Part shown: one piece after another, positions 40,975 through 50,127 of the stretch | Position numbering within the stretch: the first letter of the stretch is position 1 | Layout: each line of letters starts with the position of its first letter | From: Clostridia bacterium | Lineage (GTDB): Bacteria; Bacillota; Clostridia; Oscillospirales; Acutalibacteraceae | Assembly: GCA_017465465.1 (NCBI GenBank) | Contig: JAFTWE010000052.1 | Span: 24,408 to 88,407 of the forward strand | Length of the DNA stretch: 64,000 nt | Direction: 5' to 3' | The notes under the pieces: generated by a model | The model's input: the letters and a program-made list of their open reading frames with translations, nothing else | Databases searched by the model: none | Told to the model about the DNA's origin: nothing | Program-made: the position numbers and the translations under genes

Positions 40975-41565
40975 TCAGAATATATTACCTAAAAATGTCA
41001 ATACTGCTAAAATTGCAAACCAAGCTATACCCCAACCAAAAAATCCTTTTGCCGCTTCTTCAAAATCCTCAGACTTAATCAAACCTGCGCCTGCAGCCAT
41101 TAAAACAGAGGGCAAAATACAATCTAAAATTTCGTTGCGTTTGACTGTGAAAGTAACATATAAGCTTGCAATTACTACAATCACACCGATTATAATGCGA
41201 ATGGTATGTCCTTTTCCTTTTTTTGCTTCCCTTTTTTCTTCGAATTTTTGTTCAAGGTCCTGTGATGAAAGTTTATCTTCTAATTCTTTCAATTCTCTTT
41301 CTTCGGCGAGATGCGTTCTGAAGTCGGGAGCAGAAAAGTCTTCATCAACAATATTTGCAATCATTACAGTGTTTGAATTGAAATATGTTGAGGCTGTGCT
41401 TTCCGTGTTTTTAAGTGTGGCGCGGTATTTAATACTATGAGAACCTTCGGACACACGAATAACAAATCCGTTTTTTATGCGGTAATACGGACACCCATCG
41501 ACATAAAAACTTCCGTTTCCCGTATTACTTACCCGACCCATTACATTGATTACAATATAAGGCAT
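40975..41565 (-). CDS. Orphan membrane protein with beta-rich N-terminal domain
   Basis: 196 residues. Residues 1-70 are beta-rich and cytosolic by pattern (YVDGCPYYRIKNGFVIRVSEG). Residues 80-115 form a charged coiled coil (LAEERELKELEDKLSS), and the C-terminal 80 residues hold two or three membrane segments (IIIGVIVVIASLYVTF, ILPSVLMAAGAGL, IAWFAILAVLTFLGNIF). No signal peptide. The family is not recognised. A divergent XRE regulator gene and a palindrome over its -35 suggest a regulated pair. Confidence 0.65.
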   Translation of the reverse strand: MPYIVINVMGRVSNTGNGSFYVDGCPYYRIKNGFVIRVSEGSHSIKYRATLKNTESTASTYFNSNTVMIANIVDEDFSAPDFRTHLAEERELKELEDKLSSQDLEQKFEEKREAKKGKGHTIRIIIGVIVVIASLYVTFTVKRNEILDCILPSVLMAAGAGLIKSEDFEEAAKGFFGWGIAWFAILAVLTFLGNIF

Positions 41566-41613
41566 TTTAAAACCTCCTTCAATTTTAAATATGTATGAAA
41601 CATATTTTGACCT

Positions 41614-41653
41614 ATTGTATCACACAAATCGGCTTTTGTCTACTATCGTAGAC
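41614..41653 (-). promoter_or_regulatory. Promoter of the orphan membrane gene with overlapping palindrome
   Basis: Minus-strand -35 TAGACA (41642-41637), 17 nt, -10 TACAAT (41619-41614). The palindrome GTCTAC-TATC-GTAGAC (41638-41653) overlaps the -35 and is a candidate operator for the divergent XRE protein. Another perfect 6-bp repeat (41589-41605) lies in the leader. Confidence 0.65.
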
Positions 41654-41701
41654 GAAAAAGAGCAAAAATAATATTAAAATTTTTTGCAAGGATGTGTTGA
41701 T

Positions 41702-41950
41702 ATGATAGAATTTAACAATGCTGCCGTTGGTATAGTTATACGAAAATTAAGAAAATCAAAGAATATGTCACAGGAGGTTATGAGCGGTTTAACCGGATTG
41801 GCAAGAAGTCATTTGTCAATGATAGAAAATGGAGACAAGCATCCGAATCTTGAAACAGTGTGGAGAATTGCCAATACTCTTGAAATTTCCCCTCATGAGC
41901 TAATCGAGGAAATTGAAAAATATATAAGTGAAAATGAAAGCTGTATCTGA
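41702..41950 (+). CDS. XRE-family helix-turn-helix regulator
   Basis: About 82 residues from the ATG at 41702 with AAGGATG upstream. It is nearly all DNA-binding domain (LRKSKNMSQEVMSGLTGLA, HLSMIENGDKHPNLETVWRI). It is divergent from the orphan membrane gene, whose promoter bears a palindrome, so it probably represses that gene and perhaps itself. The terminator overlaps its stop codon. Confidence 0.85.
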   Translation: MIEFNNAAVGIVIRKLRKSKNMSQEVMSGLTGLARSHLSMIENGDKHPNLETVWRIANTLEISPHELIEEIEKYISENESCI

Positions 41951-41980
41951 ACGGATTGTTTTGATACAGTTTTTTATTTT
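41941..41980 (+). terminator. Terminator overlapping the XRE gene stop
   Basis: Stem CTGTATC (41941-41947) with GATACAG (41963-41969), 15-nt loop, then TTTTTTATTTT. Confidence 0.8.
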
Positions 41981-42028
41981 GAAAAGTTTTTTTGGTGTGT
42001 ATTTTTATGTAAAATATGCGAAATTCTG

Positions 42029-42057
42029 TTGAACAAAAAAATATATTATGGTAAAAT
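42029..42057 (+). promoter_or_regulatory. Promoter of the inositol operon
   Basis: TTGAAC (42029-42034), 17 nt, TAAAAT (42052-42057). Confidence 0.65.
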
Positions 42058-42094
42058 ATATAAGTCAAAATATATTAGACAGGAGAGTGTTTTT

Positions 42095-43570
42095 ATGGCA
42101 AAAACAAAAAGCCCTAAAACCTTGAATCAAGGATTCGTAATCCCCAAAAAAGAATTCAGAATTTTCACAATTGCGGCGTTGGGTCAGAACCTTATTTACA
42201 GCTGTATGTCAAGCTATGTAACTGACTACTATGTAAATGTTCTTCGTCTTGCGCCGATGTTTGTTATGCTCCTTATGCTTCTTGCCCGCGTGTGGGATGC
42301 TATCAACGACCCTATGATGGGTATGATTGTTGACCGCCATAAAACCAAGTTCGGCAGAATGAAGCCGTATCCTATCTGGACTGTTCTTCCTATTGCCGCA
42401 CTTACCATTATGATGTTTACAAAGCCTGATTTGGTCGATGTACCTTTGATGGTTTACACAGCTATTGTTTATGTCTTCTGGGGTATGATTTATACTGCGA
42501 GTGACGTTCCTTTCTGGAGCCTCCCCAATATTATGACCCCAAACCCCGAAGAACGCGGTAAATTGATTTCTCTTGCCCGCACATTCGGCGGTATTTCAAC
42601 AGGTATTGTTACCGTTCTTCCTATGATTATGGGTCCTGTGCTTAAGGGTATGGGTTATTCTGACGCTGAAGCAGACGAAAAGAAATATGCTATTATGGCT
42701 ATTTCCTGCACAGTTGTCGGTATCCTCCTTTTTGCAATGTCATCTTTCTCGGTTAAAGAGAGAATTGACCTCCCCAATGCCACCAAAAAGGCAAAGGGCG
42801 AAAAAGGAAATCTCTACCGCATTTTCCACTGCAAGCCTCTTATGCTTGTTGTTCTTTCAGGAACACTTTCTTTCGGCCGTTATATGCTTCAGGCCGCCGC
42901 TCCTCATGTTGCAAGATATGCAGGCTTTGTTATTAACGATGATTTCCAGAAAAATGTATCAACAGTTGCTCTTGTTATTCAGGTTTGCGCCGCAATCGGC
43001 ATGTTCGGAACTATGATTGCAATTCCTTTCCTTTACAAAAAGTTCAACTATAAGCAGCTTGTTCTTTATTCCTGCCTCGGCGGTGCCGTTGCAAGCTTTT
43101 TGACCTGCCTCATCGGCTGGACAACAAAGAACCTTTTCCTCTGCATCCCCACAATGATTATTTCTTCAATTCCTCTCGGTGTTCTCAATGTTGTTATTTA
43201 CGCTATGGTATGTGACAGCCTTGACTATATGGAGTGGGAAACAGGCCACAGAAATACTGCTCTCGGCTCAGCCTGCCAGTCATTTGTTAATAAGCTCGGC
43301 AACGCACTTTCAACCGTTATGATTATTGCAATGTATATGATAGTAAGCATTGATGTTAACTCAATGTATGACGCATCAGGCGCCGCAACAATCAACCTTA
43401 CAAACGGTCAGGAGTTTGCAATGTTTGCTCTTATCACAATCGTTCCCGGTGTAAGCCTTCTTCTTTGCGCAATTCCGATTTTCTTCTATGACCTTGTTGG
43501 CGATAAGAAAGATAAGGTTACAAGAGAGCTTGCTGAACAGAGAAAAGCAAGAGGCATCATTGTTGAATAA
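42095..43570 (+). CDS. GPH-family sugar:cation symporter, probably for inositol
   Basis: About 491 residues from the ATG at 42095 with AGGAGAG upstream. It has about twelve membrane segments and the MelB-type (glycoside-pentoside-hexuronide) marks LLLARVWDAINDPMMGMIVDR in the first helices and a long central loop ending in KPLMLVVLSG. It begins the inositol operon, so myo-inositol or an inositol derivative is the likely substrate; that is inferred from context, since many iol operons use other transporter families. Confidence 0.88.
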   Translation: MAKTKSPKTLNQGFVIPKKEFRIFTIAALGQNLIYSCMSSYVTDYYVNVLRLAPMFVMLLMLLARVWDAINDPMMGMIVDRHKTKFGRMKPYPIWTVLPIAALTIMMFTKPDLVDVPLMVYTAIVYVFWGMIYTASDVPFWSLPNIMTPNPEERGKLISLARTFGGISTGIVTVLPMIMGPVLKGMGYSDAEADEKKYAIMAISCTVVGILLFAMSSFSVKERIDLPNATKKAKGEKGNLYRIFHCKPLMLVVLSGTLSFGRYMLQAAAPHVARYAGFVINDDFQKNVSTVALVIQVCAAIGMFGTMIAIPFLYKKFNYKQLVLYSCLGGAVASFLTCLIGWTTKNLFLCIPTMIISSIPLGVLNVVIYAMVCDSLDYMEWETGHRNTALGSACQSFVNKLGNALSTVMIIAMYMIVSIDVNSMYDASGAATINLTNGQEFAMFALITIVPGVSLLLCAIPIFFYDLVGDKKDKVTRELAEQRKARGIIVE

Positions 43571-43584
43571 TTCAGGAGGATATT

Positions 43585-44601
43585 ATGAGTTACATAGAAT
43601 TTGATAATTCAAGACCGATTGACCTTATCCCTATGGGCAGAATTGCCATAGACTTTAATCCTGTTATTCCGCCTTTTCAGTCATTGGTTGAGGCAGATAC
43701 ATTCAAAAAATATTTAGGCGGCTCACCTGCAAATATTGCAGTGGGCCTTGCCCGCCTTGGCAAAAAGGTAGGATTTATTGCTAAGGTTTCAGATGACCAG
43801 TTCGGTGATTATGTTACAAAGTTTTTTGCTGATGAAGGTATTGATACCTCTCACATCACAAGAGCTGAAAACGGTGAAAAATTAGGTCTTACCTTTACCG
43901 AAATGCTCTCTCCAAGTGAAAGCAGTATTCTTATGTACCGCGACGGTGTTGCAGATTTGATGCTTGACCCTAAGGATGTTGACGAAGAATATATCGCATC
44001 TGCAAAGGCTATTCTCATCAGCGGAACAGCTCTTTGTCAGAGCCCGTCAAGAGAGGCTTGCCTCAAGGCTATGTACCTTGCCAAAAAGGTGGGCACAAAG
44101 GTTATTTTTGATGTTGACTACCGCCCCTATAACTGGAAGAGTGCTGATGAAATTGCAATTTATTACTCAATCGTTGCAGAAAACAGCGATATGATTATGG
44201 GCTCACGTGAGGAATACGACCTTACAGAGGCTATCATTGCCCCCGGCAGAACTGATGAAGAAACCGCTTCTTACTGGATGAGCAAGGGTAACAAAATCGT
44301 TATCATCAAGCACGGCAAAAAAGGCTCAACTGCCCACACTGCTGACGGTGATTTCAATATCAAGCCTTTCCCCATTGATGCAACCAAATCCTTTGGCGGC
44401 GGTGACGGCTACGGCTCTTCATTTATCTACGGCCTTCTTGAAGGCTGGGATATTATAGATTGCCTTGAGTTGGGCAGTGCTTCAGCGTCACTGCTTGTTA
44501 ATGCTCACGGTTGTTCCTTGTTTATGCCAACACTTCAGCAGATTCAGTCTTATATCAAAGACTGCAAAGAAAAATACGGTGAAATGGTAGCAAGAGGTTA
44601 A
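43585..44601 (+). CDS. iolC: 5-dehydro-2-deoxygluconokinase
   Basis: 338 residues of the PfkB family. It phosphorylates 5-dehydro-2-deoxy-D-gluconate in myo-inositol catabolism. Marks: LGGSPANIAVGLARLGKKVGF, the C-terminal FGGGDGYGSSFIYGL with the catalytic Asp (the usual GAGD reads GGGD) and FDVDYRPYNW typical of IolC. AGGAGG ribosome binding site. It lies between the symporter and iolB. Confidence 0.93.
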   Translation: MSYIEFDNSRPIDLIPMGRIAIDFNPVIPPFQSLVEADTFKKYLGGSPANIAVGLARLGKKVGFIAKVSDDQFGDYVTKFFADEGIDTSHITRAENGEKLGLTFTEMLSPSESSILMYRDGVADLMLDPKDVDEEYIASAKAILISGTALCQSPSREACLKAMYLAKKVGTKVIFDVDYRPYNWKSADEIAIYYSIVAENSDMIMGSREEYDLTEAIIAPGRTDEETASYWMSKGNKIVIIKHGKKGSTAHTADGDFNIKPFPIDATKSFGGGDGYGSSFIYGLLEGWDIIDCLELGSASASLLVNAHGCSLFMPTLQQIQSYIKDCKEKYGEMVARG

Positions 44602-44604
44602 TTT

Positions 44605-45390
44605 ATGTTTTATTATCCCGAATTTGACAAAGACGGCAAAAAGGTGCTTTCCACCTGTGACACCGAAATGATGATGGATATTGCCGTTTACAATATGAAA
44701 AAGGGTGAGAGTAAGTCATTTACTCTTCCAACTCACGAGCTTGCTGTTATGCTGGTTATGGGTGATGTTACATTTTCTTTTGACGGCGAAGAAAAACACG
44801 CTACAAGAAACAGCCTTTTTGATGAAGGCCCATCAACCGTTCACGTTTCAAAGGGTGTGAAGGTTACCGTAACCGCCAATGCAGAGAGTGAAATCCTCAC
44901 CCAGAGCACCGAAAATGACCGCAATTTCCCCACGAAATATTACGCCCCTGAGGATTGTGACTATTTCACCTCCTGCCAGGGTAAGTGGGAAGATACTGCC
45001 GTCAGAGATGTTGTAACTGTTTTTGACTATAAAAATGCACCTTATTCCAATATGGTTCTCGGTGAAATTCAGACACGGCAGGGCAGATGGTGCAGTTACA
45101 TTCCCCACAGCCATATTCAGCCTGAGGTTTATTATTATAAATATGAGCGTCCCGAGGGCTTCGGCGCTTGCTTTATCGGTGAAGATGTTCACATGATTAA
45201 AGACGGAAGTGTTGCTCACTTCCCGGGAGGACTCAATCACCCTCAGGTTACTGCTCCGGGTTTTTCGATGTATACTGTGTGGATGATTCGCCACCTCCCC
45301 GATAATCCCTGGCTTGACCGAGTTGATGATGAAAGATATATGTGGCTCAACGGCGGTCAGGTGCAGAAGTTTGACAGAGAAATAAAATGA
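44605..45390 (+). CDS. iolB: 5-deoxy-glucuronate isomerase
   Basis: 261 residues, full length for IolB. It isomerises 5-deoxy-glucuronate to 5-dehydro-2-deoxy-gluconate. The double cupin shows YIPHSHIQPEVYYYKYERPEGFG (metal-binding histidines; described here from its start PHSHIQPEVYYY) and FPGGLNHPQVTAPG. It begins 3 nt after iolC, and its stop overlaps the next start (ATGA). Confidence 0.93.
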   Translation: MFYYPEFDKDGKKVLSTCDTEMMMDIAVYNMKKGESKSFTLPTHELAVMLVMGDVTFSFDGEEKHATRNSLFDEGPSTVHVSKGVKVTVTANAESEILTQSTENDRNFPTKYYAPEDCDYFTSCQGKWEDTAVRDVVTVFDYKNAPYSNMVLGEIQTRQGRWCSYIPHSHIQPEVYYYKYERPEGFGACFIGEDVHMIKDGSVAHFPGGLNHPQVTAPGFSMYTVWMIRHLPDNPWLDRVDDERYMWLNGGQVQKFDREIK

Positions 45391-46214
45391 TTAAAAAAGT
45401 TTTAATTTCAACCGCTGTGGCAGGCATTGCATTTGCCGCATTTGGGCTTGATAACAAGCTCAGATTAACTGAATATACACTTCGCTCGCCAAAGGTGGAA
45501 AAGCCTGTGAATATCGTCTTTCTTTCTGATATTCATTCAATGCAGTTTAAAGACGGTGGCAGAAAGCTTTTTGAAACCATTGACAAGGCAAAGCCCGATT
45601 GTGTTTTGCTCGGCGGTGATACTTTTCATAAATACGGCACAGATGAAGATTTTGAGCGCACCTATGAGCTTATTAAAAATCTTGTGCTCAAATTCGGAAA
45701 TTGCTGTCTGGTTACGGGTAATCACGAATTTAACTGCGGAAAGCCTGATGAAATCAAGCAAAAAGCCGCCGATTTGGGCGTGAAAATTCTCGGGGAAGAA
45801 AGCTTCATTTTATCCACCGCAGATGGTCAGCAATACCTCGTTGGCGGAACTGATTATGAAGCCTATGGAGAAGAAGCTGTTCTTTTACAAAAAGAGAATT
45901 TTGTTAAAAGGGCAGAGGAGTCAGGGCTTTTTTCAGTGCTGGTTCGTCATATACCGATGCGTGCCGAAAATGATGAAAAAATAGATTTGATTTTAAGCGG
46001 TCACAATCACGGCGGATTGTGGCGGCTTCCGAAAACAGATGTGGGTGTTGCAGGCGGAGGCGGAAAGCTCTTTCCTAAATTTACCCACGGAAAATATAAT
46101 TTTAAAAATTCCTGCCTTATTGTGGGCAGCGGAATTACCACCGAAACCTACCTTTTGCCAAGGCTCTACAATCCGCCTGAGGTTGTGAGTGTTTCGGTTG
46201 TTCCTCAAATATAA
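45387..46214 (+). CDS. Membrane-anchored metallophosphoesterase (YkuE/YaeI-like)
   Basis: 275 residues. A short N-terminal membrane anchor (VLISTAVAGIAFAAFG) is followed by a calcineurin-like phosphoesterase domain with every metal motif: FLSDIHS, LLGGDTF, TGNHEF, RHIPM and SGHNHGG. The start overlaps the iolB stop, so it is translated with the inositol genes, though no metallophosphoesterase belongs to the known pathway. It could release inositol from phosphorylated or lipid-linked forms; that is a guess from position. Confidence 0.88.
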   Translation: MIKKVLISTAVAGIAFAAFGLDNKLRLTEYTLRSPKVEKPVNIVFLSDIHSMQFKDGGRKLFETIDKAKPDCVLLGGDTFHKYGTDEDFERTYELIKNLVLKFGNCCLVTGNHEFNCGKPDEIKQKAADLGVKILGEESFILSTADGQQYLVGGTDYEAYGEEAVLLQKENFVKRAEESGLFSVLVRHIPMRAENDEKIDLILSGHNHGGLWRLPKTDVGVAGGGGKLFPKFTHGKYNFKNSCLIVGSGITTETYLLPRLYNPPEVVSVSVVPQI

Positions 46215-46227
46215 AGGAGGTTTTCTC

Positions 46228-48177
46228 TTGAATACTTATTCTCCCAAAACTGTCCGTCTTACCGCAGGCGAGGCTGTTGTCAGATACCTTGACAATCAGT
46301 ATGTCACCATAGAAAAAGACGGTCAGATGCTTGAAAGCAAATTTGTAGAATATTTCTATGCTGTGTTCGGTCACGGCTGTGTTCTCGGCGTTGGTGAGGC
46401 TCTTTCACAGGCCGAGCACTCAATTAAGGTTATGCAGGGCAGAAATGAGCAGGGTATGGCTCAGGCCGCCGCGGCTTATGCAAAAATGCACAACAGAATG
46501 AAGATTATTCCCTGTATGTCGTCAATCGGCCCCGGTGCCGCCAATATGGTCACTGCCGCCGCAACTGCAACAGTTAATAATATTCCCTTGCTCCTGATTA
46601 CAGGTGACACCTTTGCAACCCGTCAGCCTGACCCTGTTCTTCAGCAGATTGAACAGCTTCACGACGGCACTGTTACCACCAACGATGCTTTTAAGGCCGT
46701 TACCCGTTATTTTGACAGAATCACCCGCCCTGAAATGGTAATGACAGCTCTTACAAATGCAATGAGAGTTCTTGTTGACCCGGCTCACACAGGTGCAGTT
46801 TGCCTTGCAATGTGTCAGGATGTTGAGGGTGAAAGCTACGATTATCCCGAAGAATTCTTCAGAAAAAGAGTTCACCTCATCCCGAGGGCTATCCCCAATG
46901 ATTATGAGGTTAAAAATGTTGCCGAGGCACTCAAAGCCTCAAAGAAGCCCCTTGTAATTGTTGGCGGCGGTGTAAGATATTCTCAGGCAGGCGAGCAGGT
47001 AAAGGCTTTTTGTGAAAAGCATAATATCCCATTTGCTGAAACTCAGGCAGGTAAAAGCGCAATTAAGTCAAGCCACGGGCTCAATGTGGGCGGTGTTGGT
47101 GTAACAGGTAATGCAAGTGCCAATATCATTGCCGACGGTGCTGATTTTGTTTTGGGTGTAGGCACAAGATTTACCGATTTTACCACATCCTCAAAGTGGC
47201 TTTATGCAGGCGCTCAGGTTGCCACAATCAATGCAAGCCCGTTCCACGCCGGCAAGCTTGACAGCATTCAGATGGTTGCCGATGTTAAAGAGGGTATCCT
47301 CGCTCTTGATAAATACCTTGACGGCTATGTAAGCTCTTATACCGATGAAATCAAAAATGCCAAGGATGTATGGGCAAAGGAAATGGCAAGGCTTTCTTCA
47401 AATGATTATAATTCAGACGATTTTGCTCCCGAAATCAAAGCCCACATGCCCGATGCAATGACTGCTTTCAACAAGGCAACAGGCGGTGAAATCTGCCAGA
47501 CTTCAGCACTTGCTCTCATTCGTGAATTGATTCCTGATGACGCAGTTGTGGTTGCTTCTGCAGGCTCACTTCCCGGCTGTATGCAGAGAATGTGGACCAC
47601 CGACAGCATTGATTCTTACAATATGGAATACGGTTATTCCTGTATGGGCTATGAAATTGCAGGTGCATTTGGCTCAAAGCTTGCAAAGCCTGACTGTGAG
47701 GTTTATGCAATGGTTGGTGACGGAAGCTATAATATGCTCCATTCAGAAATGATTACCGCCCTGCAGGAAGGCAAAAAAATCAATGTAATGCTCTTTGATA
47801 ACGGCTCCTTCGGCTGTATCAATAACCTTCAGATGAGCCAGGGCATTGATGCTCTTTGTACCGAATCCCGCTTTCGTGACGGCGATAAGCCAATCCGTGA
47901 CGGTGAGTTTATGAATATTGACTACGCTATGTGTGCAAGAGGCTATGGCTATGTTACATACACAGCCAAAACAATGGCAGAGCTCAAAGCCGCTGTTGAA
48001 GACAGTCTTAAGCAGACTAAACCCACTTTAATTGACATTAAGGTGCTTCCCAAAACAATGACCGACGGCTACGGCGGTTGGTGGAATGTGGGATGCTCAG
48101 ATATCCCCCGTAACGACGGCGGAAAATCTGCCCTTAACGATAAAAACGAACATCTTAAAAATGCAAGAAAATATTAA
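46228..48177 (+). CDS. iolD: 3D-(3,5/4)-trihydroxycyclohexane-1,2-dione acylhydrolase
   Basis: About 649 residues from a TTG at 46228, chosen because AAAGGAGG lies 7 nt upstream; the protein then reads MNTYSPKTVRLTAGEAVV. This thiamine-diphosphate enzyme opens the inositol ring. The ThDP features are the N-terminal NEQGMAQAAAAYA with its Glu-containing stretch and the C-terminal VGDGSYNMLHSE ... NGSFGCINN metal and cofactor site. It is the largest gene of the iol operon. Confidence 0.95.
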   Translation: MNTYSPKTVRLTAGEAVVRYLDNQYVTIEKDGQMLESKFVEYFYAVFGHGCVLGVGEALSQAEHSIKVMQGRNEQGMAQAAAAYAKMHNRMKIIPCMSSIGPGAANMVTAAATATVNNIPLLLITGDTFATRQPDPVLQQIEQLHDGTVTTNDAFKAVTRYFDRITRPEMVMTALTNAMRVLVDPAHTGAVCLAMCQDVEGESYDYPEEFFRKRVHLIPRAIPNDYEVKNVAEALKASKKPLVIVGGGVRYSQAGEQVKAFCEKHNIPFAETQAGKSAIKSSHGLNVGGVGVTGNASANIIADGADFVLGVGTRFTDFTTSSKWLYAGAQVATINASPFHAGKLDSIQMVADVKEGILALDKYLDGYVSSYTDEIKNAKDVWAKEMARLSSNDYNSDDFAPEIKAHMPDAMTAFNKATGGEICQTSALALIRELIPDDAVVVASAGSLPGCMQRMWTTDSIDSYNMEYGYSCMGYEIAGAFGSKLAKPDCEVYAMVGDGSYNMLHSEMITALQEGKKINVMLFDNGSFGCINNLQMSQGIDALCTESRFRDGDKPIRDGEFMNIDYAMCARGYGYVTYTAKTMAELKAAVEDSLKQTKPTLIDIKVLPKTMTDGYGGWWNVGCSDIPRNDGGKSALNDKNEHLKNARKY

Positions 48178-48192
48178 AAGGAGTTTTTGAAA

Positions 48193-49086
48193 ATGGATTC
48201 AGCAAAAGTAAAGCTCGGTATTGCTCCAATCGGTTGGACTAACGATGATATGCCCGACCTTGGCAGTGAGGTTACCTTTGAACAGTGTGTTAGTGAAATG
48301 GCTCTTGCAGGCTTCGAGGGCTGTGAGGTTGGTAACAAATACCCCAAAACAGCCGAGGGTATTCACGAATATCTTGATATCCGCGGTTTGCAGATTTGTA
48401 ATCAGTGGTTTTCATCATTTATTCTTACAAAGCCTTTTGAAGAAGTAGAAAAAGATTTCAGAGCTCAGTGTGAATTTCTTAAGGGCTGCGGCTCAAAGAG
48501 AATCGGTGTTTCTGAGCAGAGCTACAGTATTCAGGGCCAGATGGAAACTCCTGTTTTTGAAAAGAAATATGTTATGAACGATGATGAATGGAAACGCTTT
48601 GCCGATGGTCTTTCAAAGCTTGGTGTTATTGCCAAGGAATACGGCATCACTCTTACATATCATCACCACATGGGCACAGTTGTTCAGACTGCCGCTGAGG
48701 TTGATAAAATGATGGAGCTTTGCGACCCTGACAGCGTATATCTTCTTTTCGACAGCGGTCATCTTGCATATTGCGGTGAAGATTATATGGCAGTTCTCAA
48801 AAAATATGCTAAGAGAATCAAGCATGTTCATCTTAAAGACATCCGCCCCGAAATTGTAAAGCAGGTTAAAGATGAGCATTTAAGCTTCCTTAAGGGTGTT
48901 CGCCTCGGTGCATTCACAGTTCCCGGTGACGGTGCAATCGACTTTGCTCCTATCTTTGCCGAGCTTGAAAAAGCAGGCTACGAGGGCTGGATGCTTGTTG
49001 AAGCAGAGCAGGACCCCGCTATTGCAAATCCGTTCAAATATGCCAAAATGGCAAGAAAATATATCGCTGACAAAGCAGGAATCTAA
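48193..49086 (+). CDS. iolE: Myo-inosose-2 dehydratase
   Basis: About 297 residues; the ATG at 48193 is 9 nt past GGAG, better than a TTG at 48187. It dehydrates 2-keto-myo-inositol. The TIM-barrel (AP endonuclease 2 type) shows GIAPIGWTNDDMP, TYHHHMGTVVQ and LLFDSGHLAYCG with metal-ligand Asp and His, and HVHLKDIRPE. It lies between iolD and iolG. Confidence 0.94.
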   Translation: MDSAKVKLGIAPIGWTNDDMPDLGSEVTFEQCVSEMALAGFEGCEVGNKYPKTAEGIHEYLDIRGLQICNQWFSSFILTKPFEEVEKDFRAQCEFLKGCGSKRIGVSEQSYSIQGQMETPVFEKKYVMNDDEWKRFADGLSKLGVIAKEYGITLTYHHHMGTVVQTAAEVDKMMELCDPDSVYLLFDSGHLAYCGEDYMAVLKKYAKRIKHVHLKDIRPEIVKQVKDEHLSFLKGVRLGAFTVPGDGAIDFAPIFAELEKAGYEGWMLVEAEQDPAIANPFKYAKMARKYIADKAGI

Positions 49087-49098
49087 GGAGAGGTATTT

Positions 49099-50124
49099 AT
49101 GTTAAAAGTTGGTATTATCGGCGCAGGCAGAATCGGCAAGGTTCACTGCGAATCAATTATGAATTATGTTAAGAGCGCAACCGTTAAATCTGTTGCAGAC
49201 CCTTACCTTAACGATGAAACAATCCAATGGGCAAAAGGTCTTGGTATAAATGAATTTTCAAAGGATTATCACGACATTCTCAATGACCCTGAAATCGATG
49301 CAGTTCTTATCTGCTCATCAACTGATACCCATTCTTTAATTTCACTTGAGGCTATCAAAGCAGGCAAGCATATCTTCTGCGAAAAGCCCATTGACCACGA
49401 TGTAAATAAAATCCTCGAGGTTAAAGAAGCTCTTGCAAACAGCAATGTTAAATATCAGGTTGGCTTCAACCGCCGTTTTGACCACAACTTTGCCGCCGCA
49501 CGCAAGGCTGTTGCTGACGGTCAGATTGGCGATATGGATATTCTTAAAATCTGTTCCCGTGACCCCGGTGCACCACCCGTTGAATATGTTAAGGTATCAG
49601 GCGGCATTTTCCTTGATATGACAATTCACGATTTTGATATGGTTCGCTTTATGTCAGGCGCAGAGGTTGAAGAAGTGTTCGCTTACGGCGCAGTAAGAGT
49701 TGACCCTGCAATCGGTGAAGCAGGCGATATCGACACCGCTGTTATTTCAATGAAGCTCACAAACGGCGCTATTGCAGTTATTGATAACAGCCGTGAAGCA
49801 AGCTATGGCTATGACCAGCGTGTTGAAGCATTCGGCAGAAAGGGTCAGATTGCTATTTCTAATGACAGCGATTCAACTGCAGTTCTCTCAGACGCAACAG
49901 GTGTTCACGCTGAAAAGCCTCTCTACTTCTTCTTGCAGAGATATATGCAGGCTTATGTTGCTGAAATTTCAGAGTTTATCGACTGTGTAGTTAATGATAA
50001 GGAAGTTTCTGTTGGTATTGATTGCGGACTTCAGCCTGTTCTTATCGGACTTGCCGCTAAGAAGTCACTTGTAACAGGTCTTCCCGTTAAGGTTGCAGAC
50101 ATTGCCGCTGAATACGGTCTTTAA
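49099..50124 (+). CDS. iolG: Inositol 2-dehydrogenase
   Basis: 341 residues of the Gfo/Idh/MocA family. It oxidises myo-inositol to 2-keto-myo-inositol with NAD+, the first catabolic step. Marks: VGIIGAGRIGKVH at the N-terminus, the lysine of FCEKPID, GFNRRFDHNF and GGIFLDMTIHDFDMVRF with catalytic Asp/His. AGGAGAGG ribosome binding site. Although first in the pathway it is near the end of the operon. Confidence 0.93.
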   Translation: MLKVGIIGAGRIGKVHCESIMNYVKSATVKSVADPYLNDETIQWAKGLGINEFSKDYHDILNDPEIDAVLICSSTDTHSLISLEAIKAGKHIFCEKPIDHDVNKILEVKEALANSNVKYQVGFNRRFDHNFAAARKAVADGQIGDMDILKICSRDPGAPPVEYVKVSGGIFLDMTIHDFDMVRFMSGAEVEEVFAYGAVRVDPAIGEAGDIDTAVISMKLTNGAIAVIDNSREASYGYDQRVEAFGRKGQIAISNDSDSTAVLSDATGVHAEKPLYFFLQRYMQAYVAEISEFIDCVVNDKEVSVGIDCGLQPVLIGLAAKKSLVTGLPVKVADIAAEYGL

Positions 50125-50127
50125 TCT

